Shown: piece by piece, positions 15,822-24,597 of the stretch
How the letters are laid out: the number at the start of each line of letters is the position of its first letter
Numbering within the stretch: the first letter of the stretch is position 1
Source of the DNA: Candidatus Scalindua sp.
Lineage (GTDB): Bacteria; Planctomycetota; Brocadiia; Brocadiales; Scalinduaceae
Reading direction: 5' to 3'
Length of the DNA: 64,000 nucleotides
Assembly (NCBI GenBank): GCA_021776915.1
Contig: JAIQZU010000003.1
Location: forward strand, 1 to 64,000
Notes under the pieces: model-generated
What the model saw: the letters and a program-made list of their open reading frames with translations, nothing else
The model's database searches: none
What the model was told of the DNA's origin: nothing
Made by a program: the position numbers and the translations under genes

Positions 15822-15962
15822 ATTTAAGCCTTCGGCAGTCTTCATTCTGTCTGATAATTAATGTCGGGTAAGAAACCCGACCTACGTATAAAAATATAAT
15901 ATTTTTGTAGGGCGGGTTTCCCCGCCTGAATAGCGAAGTCGGGCAGGTTACCCGCCGACTTT
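15822..15962. repeat. Repeat with GGGTAAGAAACCC hairpins, copy 1
   Basis: Carries ATGTCGGGTAAGAAACCCGA and GTAGGGCGGGTTTCCCCGCC, then GGTTACCCGCCGACTTT. The inverted counterpart lies at 60973-61096, including the flanking GCCTTCGGC phrase, so the element is about 125-140 bp long. A decayed relative is near 4016. Confidence 0.7.
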
Positions 15963-16011
15963 CTAATACATTTAATTAATCGGTAAAATTCAGAGAGGAT
16001 AAATAGCAATT

Positions 16012-17433
16012 ATGAATAAGCAGGTTTTTGGCCTGATCGGTCTGGGAGTGATGGGACAGAATTTTGTGCTCAATGTTGAGCGCAACGGTTATGGAGTTGC
16101 TGTTTATAACCGAACGGCAGAAACAACAGAGAAATATATTGCAGGTCCTGCCGCCGGAAAGAATATTAAACCTGCGTATACATTAAAGGAATTTGTTGAC
16201 TCGCTGGAAAGCCCCCGCAAGATCATGCTACTGGTCAAAGCCGGTGCGCCTGTTGATGCTACTATCCAGCAACTCATTCCTTTATTAGATAAAGGTGATT
16301 TGATTATAGACGGGGGAAACTCTTTTTTCACTGATACAGAACGGCGGGCGAAGGAGCTGGAGTCTCAGGGTTTCAATTTCTTTGGTATGGGAGTTTCCGG
16401 TGGAGAGGAAGGCGCGTTATGGGGGCCAAGTCTGATGCCGGGCGGTTCCAGAGATGCTTACAAGGAAGTTGAACCTATCATGAATGCGGTAGCTGCAAAG
16501 GCAGAGGAAGATGGGGAACCCTGTGTGACCTATCTGGGTCCAGGGGGTTCAGGGCATTATGTTAAAATGGTACACAATGGTATTGAGTATGGCGATATGC
16601 AGCTTATTGCAGAAGCTTATGATTTGCTCAAACAGGCTCTTGGGCTTTCAGCCCAGGAATTTCATGATATTTTTGCTGAATGGAACAAAGGAGAACTGTC
16701 ATCGTTTTTAATAGAGATAACAGCAAATGTATTTAAGAAAGTGGACGAAGAGAGCGGGCAACCATTAGTAGATGTTATCTTAGACAAGGCCGGTCAAAAG
16801 GGGACTGGTAAATGGATGAGTGAAAATGCCCTGGATTTAGGGGCGGCAATTCCCACAATAACAGCTGCTGTTGATGGAAGGATTCTCTCTTCACAGAAGG
16901 AAGAAAGGGTAAAGGCCGCAGGAATTTTAACCGGTCCGGCAAGAAAATATGATGGAGGTTCACCACAAAAGTTGATAGATGCAGTGCGGGATGCGCTTTA
17001 TGCATCAAAGATTTGTTCTTATGCCCAGGGTATGAGTCTGCTTAAAAAGGCTTCTGAGGAATACAAGTATAATCTGGATCTTGGAACTATTGCGAAGATC
17101 TGGAGAGCAGGGTGTATTATCAGGGCAAGATTTCTTAATGATATAACCAATGCCTATAACCGGAACAAGGATTTGCCAAATTTACTGGTAGATGAGGAGT
17201 TCAGGAAAGCCATAGATACCCGTCAGGAAGCCTGGCGTTTTGTCATTAAATGTGCTATAGAGATGGGTATTCCCATGCCGGCTATGAGCGCTTCGCTGGC
17301 ATATTATGATTCTTACCGCAGCGAACGTCTGCCTGCTAATCTGATCCAGGCACAAAGGGATTTCTTTGGAGCGCATACATTTGAGCGTATTGATAAACCG
17401 GGCACCTTCCATGCTGACTGGGAGGAGACGTGA
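16012..17433 (+). CDS. gnd: 6-Phosphogluconate dehydrogenase, decarboxylating
   Basis: Oxidative decarboxylation of 6-phosphogluconate to ribulose-5-phosphate with NADP+, 473 residues, the usual length of the long (dimeric) form. Seen: Rossmann start [20 protein letters not shown] with YNRT after the second strand, where NRT favours NADP; the [12 protein letters not shown] block; [40 protein letters not shown] with the catalytic lysine; and the C-terminal [19 protein letters not shown] lies before the ATG. It forms the third step of the oxidative pentose phosphate route encoded here. Confidence 0.95.
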   Translation: MNKQVFGLIGLGVMGQNFVLNVERNGYGVAVYNRTAETTEKYIAGPAAGKNIKPAYTLKEFVDSLESPRKIMLLVKAGAPVDATIQQLIPLLDKGDLIIDGGNSFFTDTERRAKELESQGFNFFGMGVSGGEEGALWGPSLMPGGSRDAYKEVEPIMNAVAAKAEEDGEPCVTYLGPGGSGHYVKMVHNGIEYGDMQLIAEAYDLLKQALGLSAQEFHDIFAEWNKGELSSFLIEITANVFKKVDEESGQPLVDVILDKAGQKGTGKWMSENALDLGAAIPTITAAVDGRILSSQKEERVKAAGILTGPARKYDGGSPQKLIDAVRDALYASKICSYAQGMSLLKKASEEYKYNLDLGTIAKIWRAGCIIRARFLNDITNAYNRNKDLPNLLVDEEFRKAIDTRQEAWRFVIKCAIEMGIPMPAMSASLAYYDSYRSERLPANLIQAQRDFFGAHTFERIDKPGTFHADWEET

Positions 17434-17488
17434 ATACAACACAAGCCATTATCTCACTCATGAATTTTAAGCAGAAAAGGGGCAAGAA

Positions 17489-19021
17489 ATGAAGAAAGCC
17501 AGGCCTACCACCATAGTTATTTTTGGCGCATCCGGTGATTTGACAAAACGCAAATTGATACCGGCCTTGTTTCAGCTGTTTAAGGATGGTTTGCTTGCAG
17601 AGAAGACCACTATTGTCGGGTTTGCCAGGCGGGAAAAATCTCATGAACAATTTCGTGTTGAAATTGAGGATGCTTTGGTGGAATTTGCCAGATCCAAGCC
17701 TGAGGCAGGATCAGGGGAATTAAAAGTATTCAGTTCCTGTTGCTATTATCAAACCGGAAACTATGACAGCAGTAAGAGCTTTTATGATTTAAAAACAGTG
17801 ATAGATAAACTTGATGAAGAACGCGGAATAGATTCCGGTAAAGCTAACCGCCTGTTTTACCTCTCTACACCTCCCAACGTTTTTTCCGGAGTTGTTACAA
17901 TGCTTGGACAGACCGGACACATCTACGACCCGAATGATAAAGATCGCTGGACAAGAGTCATAGTGGAGAAGCCATTTGGACGCGACCTTGAAACTGCCTG
18001 TGCCTTAAATAAAAGCTTATTATCCATATTAGATGAGAGGCAGATTTATCGTATTGATCATTATCTGGGCAAGGAAACCGTTCAAAATATAATGGCGTTC
18101 CGTTTTGGCAACAGCATATTTGAACCGCTCTGGAACCGCCGCTACGTGAGTCATGTCCATATCACAGTCGCAGAGGCCGTCTGTGTGGAGGGGCGAGGCG
18201 GCTATTATGATAATTCCGGAGCGCTCCGCGACATGGTACAGAATCATATGTTGCAGTTATTGGCGCTTATTGCCATGGAACCGCCTGCTTCTTTTGCGCC
18301 GAATGCTGTTCGCGATGAAAAGGTAAAGTTACTGAGCGCCATCTCCCCTATAGGAATGAATGAGGTTAATAAGTGTTCTATACGTGGACAATATGCGGCT
18401 GGAACTATAAATGGAAAACTGATCCCGGATTATTTAAGAGAGGCGGGTGTAAAGCCCAGTTCCGTGACCGAGACCTTTATGGCGCTGAAGCTACATGTGG
18501 ATAACTGGCGCTGGGCCGGCGTACCGTTTTACCTTCGTACCGGAAAGGCGCTGACTGAACGTCTTACTGAAGTAAATATTGAATTTCGGCAGCCGCCTCT
18601 TGCGCTTTTCGGTCATATAAAAAATGATGGGGATACAGAAAAACGGAGCCGAATGAAACCTAATATGCTCTCTTTACGTGTACAGCCGAATGAGGGTATA
18701 CGCCTCTCCATAGGCATGAAAGTTCCTGGCCCGAAAATGATCTTAGAGCCTAAAGACATGGAATTTTGTTATGATAAAGTTTTTGGTGTAGAACCGCCCG
18801 GGGCATACGAGCGCCTGATTTTAGATGCCATACTGGGTGACACCACGCTCTTTATCAGGCAGGATGAGGTTGAAGTAGCATGGACGTTGGTGAATGGCAT
18901 ACTTAAAGGATGGGCCAGAGAAGAATTACCCCATATTCACCTTTACCGGGCCGGTACCTGGGGTCCTTATGCCGCTGATGAATTTATTACCAATGATATA
19001 AGAAAAACAGGGGCTTTGTAA
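17489..19021 (+). CDS. zwf: Glucose-6-phosphate 1-dehydrogenase
   Basis: Oxidises glucose-6-phosphate to 6-phosphogluconolactone, 510 residues (family about 490-510). Seen: nucleotide-binding IFGASGDLTKRKLIPALFQL, the YLSTPP block, VEKPFGRDL, the active-site RIDHYLGKETVQN with the catalytic histidine pair region, RGGYYDNSGALRDMVQNHML, and FYLRTGKAL. AAGGGG stands six bases before the ATG. It is the last gene of the set and ends 45 bp before a perfect 22-bp hairpin facing the rhodanese gene. The gene order with the first enzyme last is unusual but all steps are present. Confidence 0.95.
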   Translation: MKKARPTTIVIFGASGDLTKRKLIPALFQLFKDGLLAEKTTIVGFARREKSHEQFRVEIEDALVEFARSKPEAGSGELKVFSSCCYYQTGNYDSSKSFYDLKTVIDKLDEERGIDSGKANRLFYLSTPPNVFSGVVTMLGQTGHIYDPNDKDRWTRVIVEKPFGRDLETACALNKSLLSILDERQIYRIDHYLGKETVQNIMAFRFGNSIFEPLWNRRYVSHVHITVAEAVCVEGRGGYYDNSGALRDMVQNHMLQLLALIAMEPPASFAPNAVRDEKVKLLSAISPIGMNEVNKCSIRGQYAAGTINGKLIPDYLREAGVKPSSVTETFMALKLHVDNWRWAGVPFYLRTGKALTERLTEVNIEFRQPPLALFGHIKNDGDTEKRSRMKPNMLSLRVQPNEGIRLSIGMKVPGPKMILEPKDMEFCYDKVFGVEPPGAYERLILDAILGDTTLFIRQDEVEVAWTLVNGILKGWAREELPHIHLYRAGTWGPYAADEFITNDIRKTGAL

Positions 19022-19066
19022 TTAAAAGAAAACTTTCCCTCATTAGTATAAAGATAATGAGGCAGT

Positions 19067-19114
19067 CCTCTCTTTCGAGAGGATTCCAATTCTGGAATCC
19101 TCTCGAAAGAGAGG
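19067..19114. terminator. Perfect 22-bp palindrome between convergent genes
   Basis: Left arm CCTCTCTTTCGAGAGGATTC plus CA (19067-19088), loop ATTC, and an exact complementary right arm ending at 19114, one base before the rhodanese stop codon. No T run, so a rho-independent role is uncertain. Related hairpins with TCCTCTC and GGAATCC blocks occur at 28290-28340, 32345-32392 and 37727-37752, so this is also a repeat family. Confidence 0.6.
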
Positions 19115-19657
19115 CTAATCAGCATCAACATGATATTTCTTCTCAAGCAGTTTTCCCCAATGGGCATTGTAAGGATGGACCTTATGGACTGTTGTCTGGT
19201 TTTGTATAAGCGGCCTTCCCTCATTAGCCCACTTAAATATTGATCCTTCCAGGTTGTATACTTTCGTAAATCCCATATCCTGTAATTTTCCTGCCAGGAT
19301 GGAAGAACGATAACCTACGGAACAGTAGACGACAATAGGGCTTTCCGGTTTGATATCTGTGAGATGTTTCAGGGGGTCTGTTTTATAAGGTATATTTCTT
19401 GCTCCGGTAATATGGCTTATGCGGAATTCCTCCTTTTCCCTGGCATCTATTAAGATTATGGGCTCTCTTTCGGGATCTGTCAGCCATGAATATAACTCAT
19501 CAGTCTGAAGCTGTCTGACATCCGGGTACTTATCTCTGATATTCTTTATCACTTCCGTCCAGGTTAATGCTTCCTGATTATGTGAACACCCTGACATTGT
19601 TACTATACCTGTTACGACAAACATTACGATTAGAATAAGGAATCTTTTCTTTCTCAT
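19115..19657 (-). CDS. Rhodanese-domain lipoprotein
   Basis: A 180-residue exported lipoprotein: charged start MRKKR, hydrophobic stretch to a lipobox TMSGC with the lipidated cysteine at 24, then one rhodanese domain (about 45-160). The active-site loop is CSVGYRS with cysteine 112, and the preceding LIDAREKEEFRISHI and ITGARNIPY motifs are normal. It would transfer sulfane sulfur or bind a thiol substrate at the cytoplasmic-membrane surface or outer membrane. A short C-terminal tail follows. Neighbours give no functional hint. The stop codon abuts the palindrome shared with zwf. Confidence 0.85.
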   Translation of the reverse strand: MRKKRFLILIVMFVVTGIVTMSGCSHNQEALTWTEVIKNIRDKYPDVRQLQTDELYSWLTDPEREPIILIDAREKEEFRISHITGARNIPYKTDPLKHLTDIKPESPIVVYCSVGYRSSILAGKLQDMGFTKVYNLEGSIFKWANEGRPLIQNQTTVHKVHPYNAHWGKLLEKKYHVDAD

Positions 19658-19811
19658 CTACTCTTATATTTCATTGAATACAATAACGGTTTAAACTGTT
19701 TACCCCGCTCAGCTTGGTTTAAACGGCTTAAACGGTTCAAAACGCGTCTGTTTCCTGACTTTAGTCACTTTACACTTTAGACACTTCAAACTTCGTTGCG
19801 GCTATGCCGCA

Positions 19812-20114
19812 CTATACTTCATCTACATCAAACCATAACTCATCTACATCATTCCTGTGAATCCTGATATTTACGTTTCCTTTAGCAATATAAGAAGATA
19901 ATTCGCTGAGGTTTCCTAAAGCAAATGACAGGAACTCCGGGTCGTCAATGTCATCGCTGAGTATCTGGTCATACATTCTAAAAGCGGTTTCAATATCTAT
20001 TTTACCCTTACTGAGCGTTGCGACCACCTCTGCCAATTTTGAAATACACTCCTGCGAGATTTGATGAAAGTAAACTTTTTCTTGAGGCTGGTTCCAATCG
20101 GGGTTATTTATCAT
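19812..20114 (-). CDS. Hypothetical acidic protein, 100 residues
   Basis: I do not recognise this protein. It is acidic, without signal peptide or membrane segment: an opening NNPDWNQPQEKVYFHQISQE, a helical middle (LAEVVATLSKGKIDIETAFR) and an aspartate-rich end (DVDELWFDVDEV). Codon use and amino-acid composition look like a real gene. The gap downstream (19658-19811) holds AACGGTTTAAAC/GTTTAAACGGCTTAAACGG repeats and a fragment of the CACTTTAG repeat family. Any function would be a guess. Confidence 0.55.
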   Translation of the reverse strand: MINNPDWNQPQEKVYFHQISQECISKLAEVVATLSKGKIDIETAFRMYDQILSDDIDDPEFLSFALGNLSELSSYIAKGNVNIRIHRNDVDELWFDVDEV

Positions 20115-20160
20115 CAGATCTCTTTATTCTTTTTTTCAGTTAACAGTTCTAATCTTACTT

Positions 20161-20283
20161 AAATTGAGCGATTTTATATTACATGCCGTTGTAGCCGCTG
20201 GCTTTAGCCTGCGTTTCTCCTCACTTGATGGGTTTGCGTAAGTTACGCAATCTCAAGGTTGCGGCTACGAGATCGCTCAATTT
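20161..20283. mobile_element. MITE-like element, copy 1
   Basis: A 123-bp noncoding block bounded by terminal inverted repeats AAATTGAGCGAT and ATCGCTCAATTT. Inside are CATGCCGTTGTAGCCGCTGG, then CTTTAGCCTGCGTT, and GGTTGCGGCTACGA. A second copy, inverted and 142 bp, is at 52871-53012. The copies match along most of their length but differ by an internal hairpin segment. No transposase in the window. Confidence 0.7.
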
Positions 20284-20320
20284 AGGTCTTACATATATCG
20301 CGCAGTCTTATTTAACTATG

Positions 20321-20467
20321 TTATTTCCTGATTACGTTAGTGAATTTCTGCTTGTGTCTGTACGGTTGCCATTCGGGAAGCTCTTTTATCGTATCTATTT
20401 GCCGACCCTTTTCAATAGCTTTTTTCAGATATTGAAATGCCTCTTTTTCTATTTTAATGCATAGGAT
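20321..20467 (-). pseudogene. Orphan C-terminal tail of a probable TPR protein
   Basis: The minus strand is open from 20467 to the stop at 20323-20321 without a start codon. It reads EAFQYLKKAIEKGRQIDTIK, then ELPEWQPYRHKQKFTNVIRK. The first part is like the last helices of a tetratricopeptide protein and the end like the short tail after such repeats. The upstream side runs directly into the REP-like element at 20456-20558, which may have replaced the body of the gene. Confidence 0.4.
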
Positions 20468-20558
20468 TTAATGTTTATAACACTTCGACTCCGCTCAGTG
20501 TGACGTCATCCTGAGCGGAGTCGAAGGATAGTCTTTTGTCGCGATAGCGACCTAACTT
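20456..20558. repeat. REP-like element (TTCGACTCCGCTCAG family), copy A
   Basis: ATGCATAGGATTTAATG, then CACTTCGACTCCGCTCAGTG, TGACGTCATC, CTGAGCGGAGTCGAAGG, and GTCGCGATAGCGAC. The arms CTTCGACTCCGCTCAG and CTGAGCGGAGTCGAAG are fully complementary. Copies B (33049-33120), C (60882-60954) and D (61103-61201) share the same order of blocks. Confidence 0.75.
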
Positions 20559-20888
20559 AAGTCCGGCATCAGATGCGGCAAGGTATATCCTTGTCAGTGG
20601 CTATTTAGTACCTTAACCAATTTTTTTTGACCATTTTTGGCAAGAAAATTAAATTCGAAATTCTAATATCTCAAAACCAGGCATCGCAAGGTTTTGAATT
20701 TGAAGAATTGGTATTTTGATATTGTTTATAATTTCGTGCTTCGGATTTAGGATTTCCAGTTTATCTGGATTAGAAGGTATGGTAAAAGCTGTCCCAACCT
20801 TCCTCTCAGCGAAAATCCCTGAGGAGTATCTTTCTTCAATATACTAACTTAAGTGGTATCAACAAGATATGAATTTTTAAAAAAATTG
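20559..20888. repeat. Gene-free region with an AT-rich repeat copy
   Basis: Bases 20643-20762 contain AATTTCGTGCTTCGGATTTA, the inverse of the GAAGCACGAAATCC phrase at 11393 and 51717, with GAATTTGAAGAATT-type flanks. No coding frame seen. Confidence 0.5.
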
Positions 20889-20916
20889 TTGATTTTTATA
20901 ATGTATCTGTTATTAT
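20889..20916 (+). promoter_or_regulatory. Possible promoter of the protoglobin gene
   Basis: TTGATT (20889-20894), 16 nt, TATTAT (20911-20916). The leader would be about 60 nt and ends in the unusual G-rich ribosome site AAGAAGGGGGGG (20969-20980), close to the ATG at 20984. Confidence 0.4.
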
Positions 20917-20983
20917 CTAACAATCATTATAGTTTATATCTTTAAAGGTATTATTAATTTTTTTAAGAAGGGGGGGTTAGTAC

Positions 20984-21637
20984 ATGTCAATTATGTCAGA
21001 GGCATACATGAAGATGTATCCCATGGAGGCTAAAGAGAAGAAGTCTTCCGGTAAGCCTACGCCGGTTTTAGATGTACCAGAATTTAGAAAGGCATGGGAT
21101 CTTCACAGGGAAACGAGTATGGATATCGTAAAGCGCTTTGAGTATATGGCTCAATGTGTGGGTTTTACTGATAAAGATACAGAGGCGATTAAAGAATCAA
21201 AAGAGATAATTGCCGCAAACCTGAAGACAATCCTTGACCATATTTATTATGAAAAGCTGATAAAGGATCCATGGTTATCCAGGTGGTTCATGGATGACAC
21301 AGGACAGATCTCTACGAAATACGTTGACGTCAGGAGGGCGAAGCAGCAAAAGTTTCTTCTCAGAATACTGGAGTGCAAATGGGACGAAGACTTTTTAAAT
21401 CATGTTAGATGGGTTGGAGCTATACATGTTCCTACATTCGGGTTGGAGGAGATGTACATACCTATGAGATTGAATATCGCACTCTGGGGATACATCCATC
21501 AATATCTGTTTAACCTGTTTGCTGAGGAACTGAGGGATGATCCGGATAAACTGCGCAGGATTACTACCGCCTGGACAAAGCTCTTCTGGCTGGTTATTGA
21601 CCTTTATCATATTGAATATTTACCTTCATGGATGTAA
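20984..21637 (+). CDS. Single-domain protoglobin
   Basis: A 217-residue stand-alone heme protein of the protoglobin/globin-coupled-sensor globin family. Helices read WLSRWFMDDTG, YVDVRRAKQQKFLLRILECK, then HVRWVGAIHV, where His148 in the VGAIHV block is the expected proximal heme ligand, and GLEEMYIPMRLNIALWGYIH after it. There is no methyl-accepting or cyclase domain, so it is a bare globin that could bind O2, NO or CO in the cytosol. In an organism handling nitric oxide or needing anoxia this would be useful, but that is inference. It is followed by a convergent DUF4438 gene across a strong hairpin. A second ATG lies four codons in. Confidence 0.78.
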   Translation: MSIMSEAYMKMYPMEAKEKKSSGKPTPVLDVPEFRKAWDLHRETSMDIVKRFEYMAQCVGFTDKDTEAIKESKEIIAANLKTILDHIYYEKLIKDPWLSRWFMDDTGQISTKYVDVRRAKQQKFLLRILECKWDEDFLNHVRWVGAIHVPTFGLEEMYIPMRLNIALWGYIHQYLFNLFAEELRDDPDKLRRITTAWTKLFWLVIDLYHIEYLPSWM

Positions 21638-21710
21638 GAAGGCGTCCTTTGTAATATTGAGGCAAGATGCCTCGGCTATTTCAGAATGAAGTTTCTTAAC
21701 GGTTCAATTT

Positions 21711-21749
21711 ACCGCACCTGCCAGAAAAGCTTTATCTGGCAGGTGCGGT
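21711..21749. terminator. Bidirectional hairpin between convergent genes
   Basis: A 15-bp perfect stem ACCGCACCTGCCAGA/TCTGGCAGGTGCGGT with loop AAAGCTTTA. It lies between the convergent protoglobin and DUF4438 genes. A smaller hairpin GAGGCAAGATGCCTC (near 21659) precedes it and recurs near 30259. Confidence 0.6.
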
Positions 21750-21762
21750 GAACTATTACGTT

Positions 21763-22644
21763 TTATTTCAGTTTTAAATAATGTACTAAATTTGATTTCT
21801 TGTTTATTACGGGTGTAATCTTTCCTTTGCCGGAGGTAAGTACTGTCATTACACCGGGGCCGTGGCCTGCGATAACACAGTCTGAGTGGACTACGATGCC
21901 GATTGAAATAGCGCCTGTTTTGTATATTCTTCCATAAGAGTGATCCGCGTCAGATATTGCCACGAAATCTCCAAACCTGAGTGTTCCAAGTCCGAATTTC
22001 TTTGTGACTTTCTTATCGAACATCTGGATGTCATAGTCGCCGGAGTAGCTGTGACTGGAGCCCAGTCCGGATCCCATAATTGCTGCCGGGACTATATGGG
22101 TCACCGGAAATTTGAGAATCCCTTTCGCTTCTTTCACAGGTATCTTTGATAAAAGTCCGGGAGAGATGTTCATTGCGTGTATGTCAGGATAGTAATTTGT
22201 CAGGACTAATCCGGTTCCATACGCCTTTATCTGCATCCTGTCACCCACCACCATCTTTTCAAGGGCCTTTGGAGGGAAGTCTACTATAACATGCTCTATG
22301 CCGCCATGCTTTCCAATTACCAAGCCTTTTGTTCCCTTGGCGTCTCCTGAGATAACCTTTACTTCATTCCCGGCGCATGCCAGTGTGTTCAGCCCCGCAT
22401 TTGGCGACCAGCTTCCGATAGGTTTTTCTGTATTAGTCATACTGACTCCAGGTTCCACATGATCGGCAGCCCAGCCGATTGCCGGGTCTCCAACCCTGAC
22501 GTTGTAAGTGATCCCGCCAACACTCGGAAGGACCAGTGGCTTGCCGTCAGCGCTTATAACATAAGGTGTGCTTGCAAAAGTGGGGCTTGATATTTGCCCT
22601 ACTACTGATTGCATAACTAATTTATCTTTGTTTGTCTTAATCAA
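21763..22644 (-). CDS. DUF4438 domain protein
   Basis: A 293-residue protein matching the DUF4438 family over its length (PYVISADGKPLVLPSVGGIT, GAINIGIVVH-like GAISIGIVVHSDCVIAGHGP, GVMTVLTSGKGKITPVIN). Glycine-rich, no signal peptide or membrane segment, biochemical role unknown. It begins at TTG 22644, supported by GAAGGAG seven bases upstream; the first in-frame ATG is ten codons further. The family appears mostly in anaerobes, which fits the host guess but says nothing of function. No operon partner. Confidence 0.75.
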   Translation of the reverse strand: MIKTNKDKLVMQSVVGQISSPTFASTPYVISADGKPLVLPSVGGITYNVRVGDPAIGWAADHVEPGVSMTNTEKPIGSWSPNAGLNTLACAGNEVKVISGDAKGTKGLVIGKHGGIEHVIVDFPPKALEKMVVGDRMQIKAYGTGLVLTNYYPDIHAMNISPGLLSKIPVKEAKGILKFPVTHIVPAAIMGSGLGSSHSYSGDYDIQMFDKKVTKKFGLGTLRFGDFVAISDADHSYGRIYKTGAISIGIVVHSDCVIAGHGPGVMTVLTSGKGKITPVINKKSNLVHYLKLK

Positions 22645-22835
22645 TTTCTGACTCCTTCAGCTTGAGTGAATGGGATTTCAAAGTCTTTGTTACTGTGGCT
22701 TTCCAGCTTAACACATTTACCAGTATTCTTCCAAATAAATTAAAACATTAAATTTTTACAAAAAGCAGTTGATAGTTATAACGATGCTTTATATAATTCA
22801 AAATTCGCATTTGTAAAGGGATACAGGGAATTTAT

Positions 22836-22841
22836 TATAAT
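22836..22841 (+). promoter_or_regulatory. Possible -10 box of the SurA/PpiD-like gene
   Basis: A perfect TATAAT at 22836-22841 with TTGTAA at 22811-22816; the 19-nt spacer is long, so this is a weak call. Confidence 0.3.
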
Positions 22842-22896
22842 TAAAGAGTTTCCTGTGCTTAGTTTTACGTCTGGAATAACATAATGTGAGGTATAT

Positions 22897-24588
22897 ATGG
22901 CAGCAACAAGTTGGTTTAGAAAAAATCAGAAAAAGCTATTGGGTATTTTAGTTGTATTTTTGATGGTGATATGGGGAATTGGTCCGGCGGCAGAATATCT
23001 GGTGCCAAAGCCTGCTATCGGGGAAATCCTTGGTGAAAAAATCACACAGGAACAGTTTAGTGATACTGCTACCAGATGGGCGAGGATCTTTTTCAGAGAT
23101 CCGGAAGAGCCTGTCGCTAAAATGGTCTGGAGCCAGATGGCGCTTTTTATCCAGGCCGAGAAAATGGGTGTTTTCGTAACTAAAGAAGAACTTGCGCAGG
23201 AGGTACGGAATTTCTTTCCTGTTGACCCGCGTGTCTTTGAAGACAAAGAAGGTTTCAGACGTATGATCGGGTCAGTATTCCATTTGACGGAGTATCAGTT
23301 TGAAAAGACCATTAAGGAATATCTTATAACCCGAAAACTTCAATACCTTTTAAGGAATTCAGTAAAGATTACCAGAGACGAGGCATTGCAGAGATACATC
23401 AAGGAAAATGAAAAAGTAAAAATAAAATATGCAGCCCTTAACGCCAGGGATTTTGTCAGTAATGTTAAGGTTGAGGAGGACGAAATCAGGTCTTTTTACG
23501 ATAAGCACAGTGAAGCCTTCCCGAATGTTGAAGAGGGAAGATGGGGTTATAAAGAGCCTGAGAAGGTCAAGATAGAATATGTGATAACAAAGAATGCTGC
23601 AGTAGAAAGAGAGATAAAAACTACTATTACTGATGCGGCAATGCGTAATTATTACGAAGAGAAAAAGGACCTTATGTTTAGAACGGAAGCCGAAGAAAAA
23701 GATTCAGAGGAAACTTCAGGGGAAACTTCTGTACCAGAATTCAAACCCTTTGAAGAAGTGAAGGAGCAAATAAAAAATAATCTACTTTTTAAAGAGTACG
23801 ACGCCACGATTAACAGACAGATTGCTGATGCGGATGAAGAAATATACGAAATGATTGACAAAGAGGAGTTTATCAGCTTTCCTGATCTTGCGGAGAGACA
23901 TGGCCTTGCGTATGTTATTCCAACAAACTCGAATAATGGAACAAACTATTTTGCAAAAGATGAATTGATTGAAGTGATGATAGATCTTCCGGAATTTCCC
24001 CGGCAGGTATTTGACCGGGATATAAACGATCCTTCTCCGCCCCTTAGTTCTGTGGAAGGTAAATTTATCTATCGGGTGATAGAAAAAATTGCCCCGCGCA
24101 CACCGCCCTATGAAGAAATTCGTGAGAGGGTTGCCAGGGACCTGAGTTATGAAAAGGCGCTTGCAGAGGCAGAGATGGTTGCTGAAAAATGCCTTGAGAA
24201 GATCAACCAGACGTCCTTTGAAGAAGGTCTAAAATTTATTGAAGACAAGGCAGGTAAAATAGAAATAACAGAAACAAAATATATCAGCAGGCCGGGAATT
24301 ATCAGCGAAGATGATGATGTAGAGGTATTGGGGCAGGAAAGAGCTGAGATTGCTGAAATTGTTTTTGGTCTTAAAGTTGGTGAGTCAGCCATTGCAGTGG
24401 AAGATAAAGGGGCAAAAAAATGTTATGTGGTAATGCTGGTAGACAGAAAGAAGGTTGATCCGAATGAATTTGAAGAGGATAAAGATTCAATAATGGCACA
24501 GTATCTAATGGAAAAGCAATTGGCATTTATGACAGAATGGGAATCCTGGGTAGGCAAAAAGTCTCAATTAGGAAAAAGAAAAGGCTGA
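22897..24588 (+). CDS. PpiD/SurA-like periplasmic folding factor
   Basis: A 563-residue membrane-anchored protein: cytoplasmic FRKNQKK, one transmembrane helix about 13-32, then a SurA_N-type chaperone domain (GEILGEKITQEQFSDTATRW) and a long helical body with several modules. Overall layout is that of PpiD (SurA N-domain plus parvulin-like insert), but the usual parvulin active-site motifs are not clearly present, so it may be a chaperone without isomerase activity. It would help outer-membrane or exported proteins to fold. It ends 9 bp before ribF. Long acidic insertions (EEKDSEETSGETS) are unusual. Confidence 0.75.
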   Translation: MAATSWFRKNQKKLLGILVVFLMVIWGIGPAAEYLVPKPAIGEILGEKITQEQFSDTATRWARIFFRDPEEPVAKMVWSQMALFIQAEKMGVFVTKEELAQEVRNFFPVDPRVFEDKEGFRRMIGSVFHLTEYQFEKTIKEYLITRKLQYLLRNSVKITRDEALQRYIKENEKVKIKYAALNARDFVSNVKVEEDEIRSFYDKHSEAFPNVEEGRWGYKEPEKVKIEYVITKNAAVEREIKTTITDAAMRNYYEEKKDLMFRTEAEEKDSEETSGETSVPEFKPFEEVKEQIKNNLLFKEYDATINRQIADADEEIYEMIDKEEFISFPDLAERHGLAYVIPTNSNNGTNYFAKDELIEVMIDLPEFPRQVFDRDINDPSPPLSSVEGKFIYRVIEKIAPRTPPYEEIRERVARDLSYEKALAEAEMVAEKCLEKINQTSFEEGLKFIEDKAGKIEITETKYISRPGIISEDDDVEVLGQERAEIAEIVFGLKVGESAIAVEDKGAKKCYVVMLVDRKKVDPNEFEEDKDSIMAQYLMEKQLAFMTEWESWVGKKSQLGKRKG

Positions 24589-24597
24589 GAGGATAAA

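Noticed and set aside
20225-20464. A 79-codon plus-strand frame across the MITE-like element
   Set aside because: It runs through the element and the antisense of the TPR-like tail; no ribosome site.
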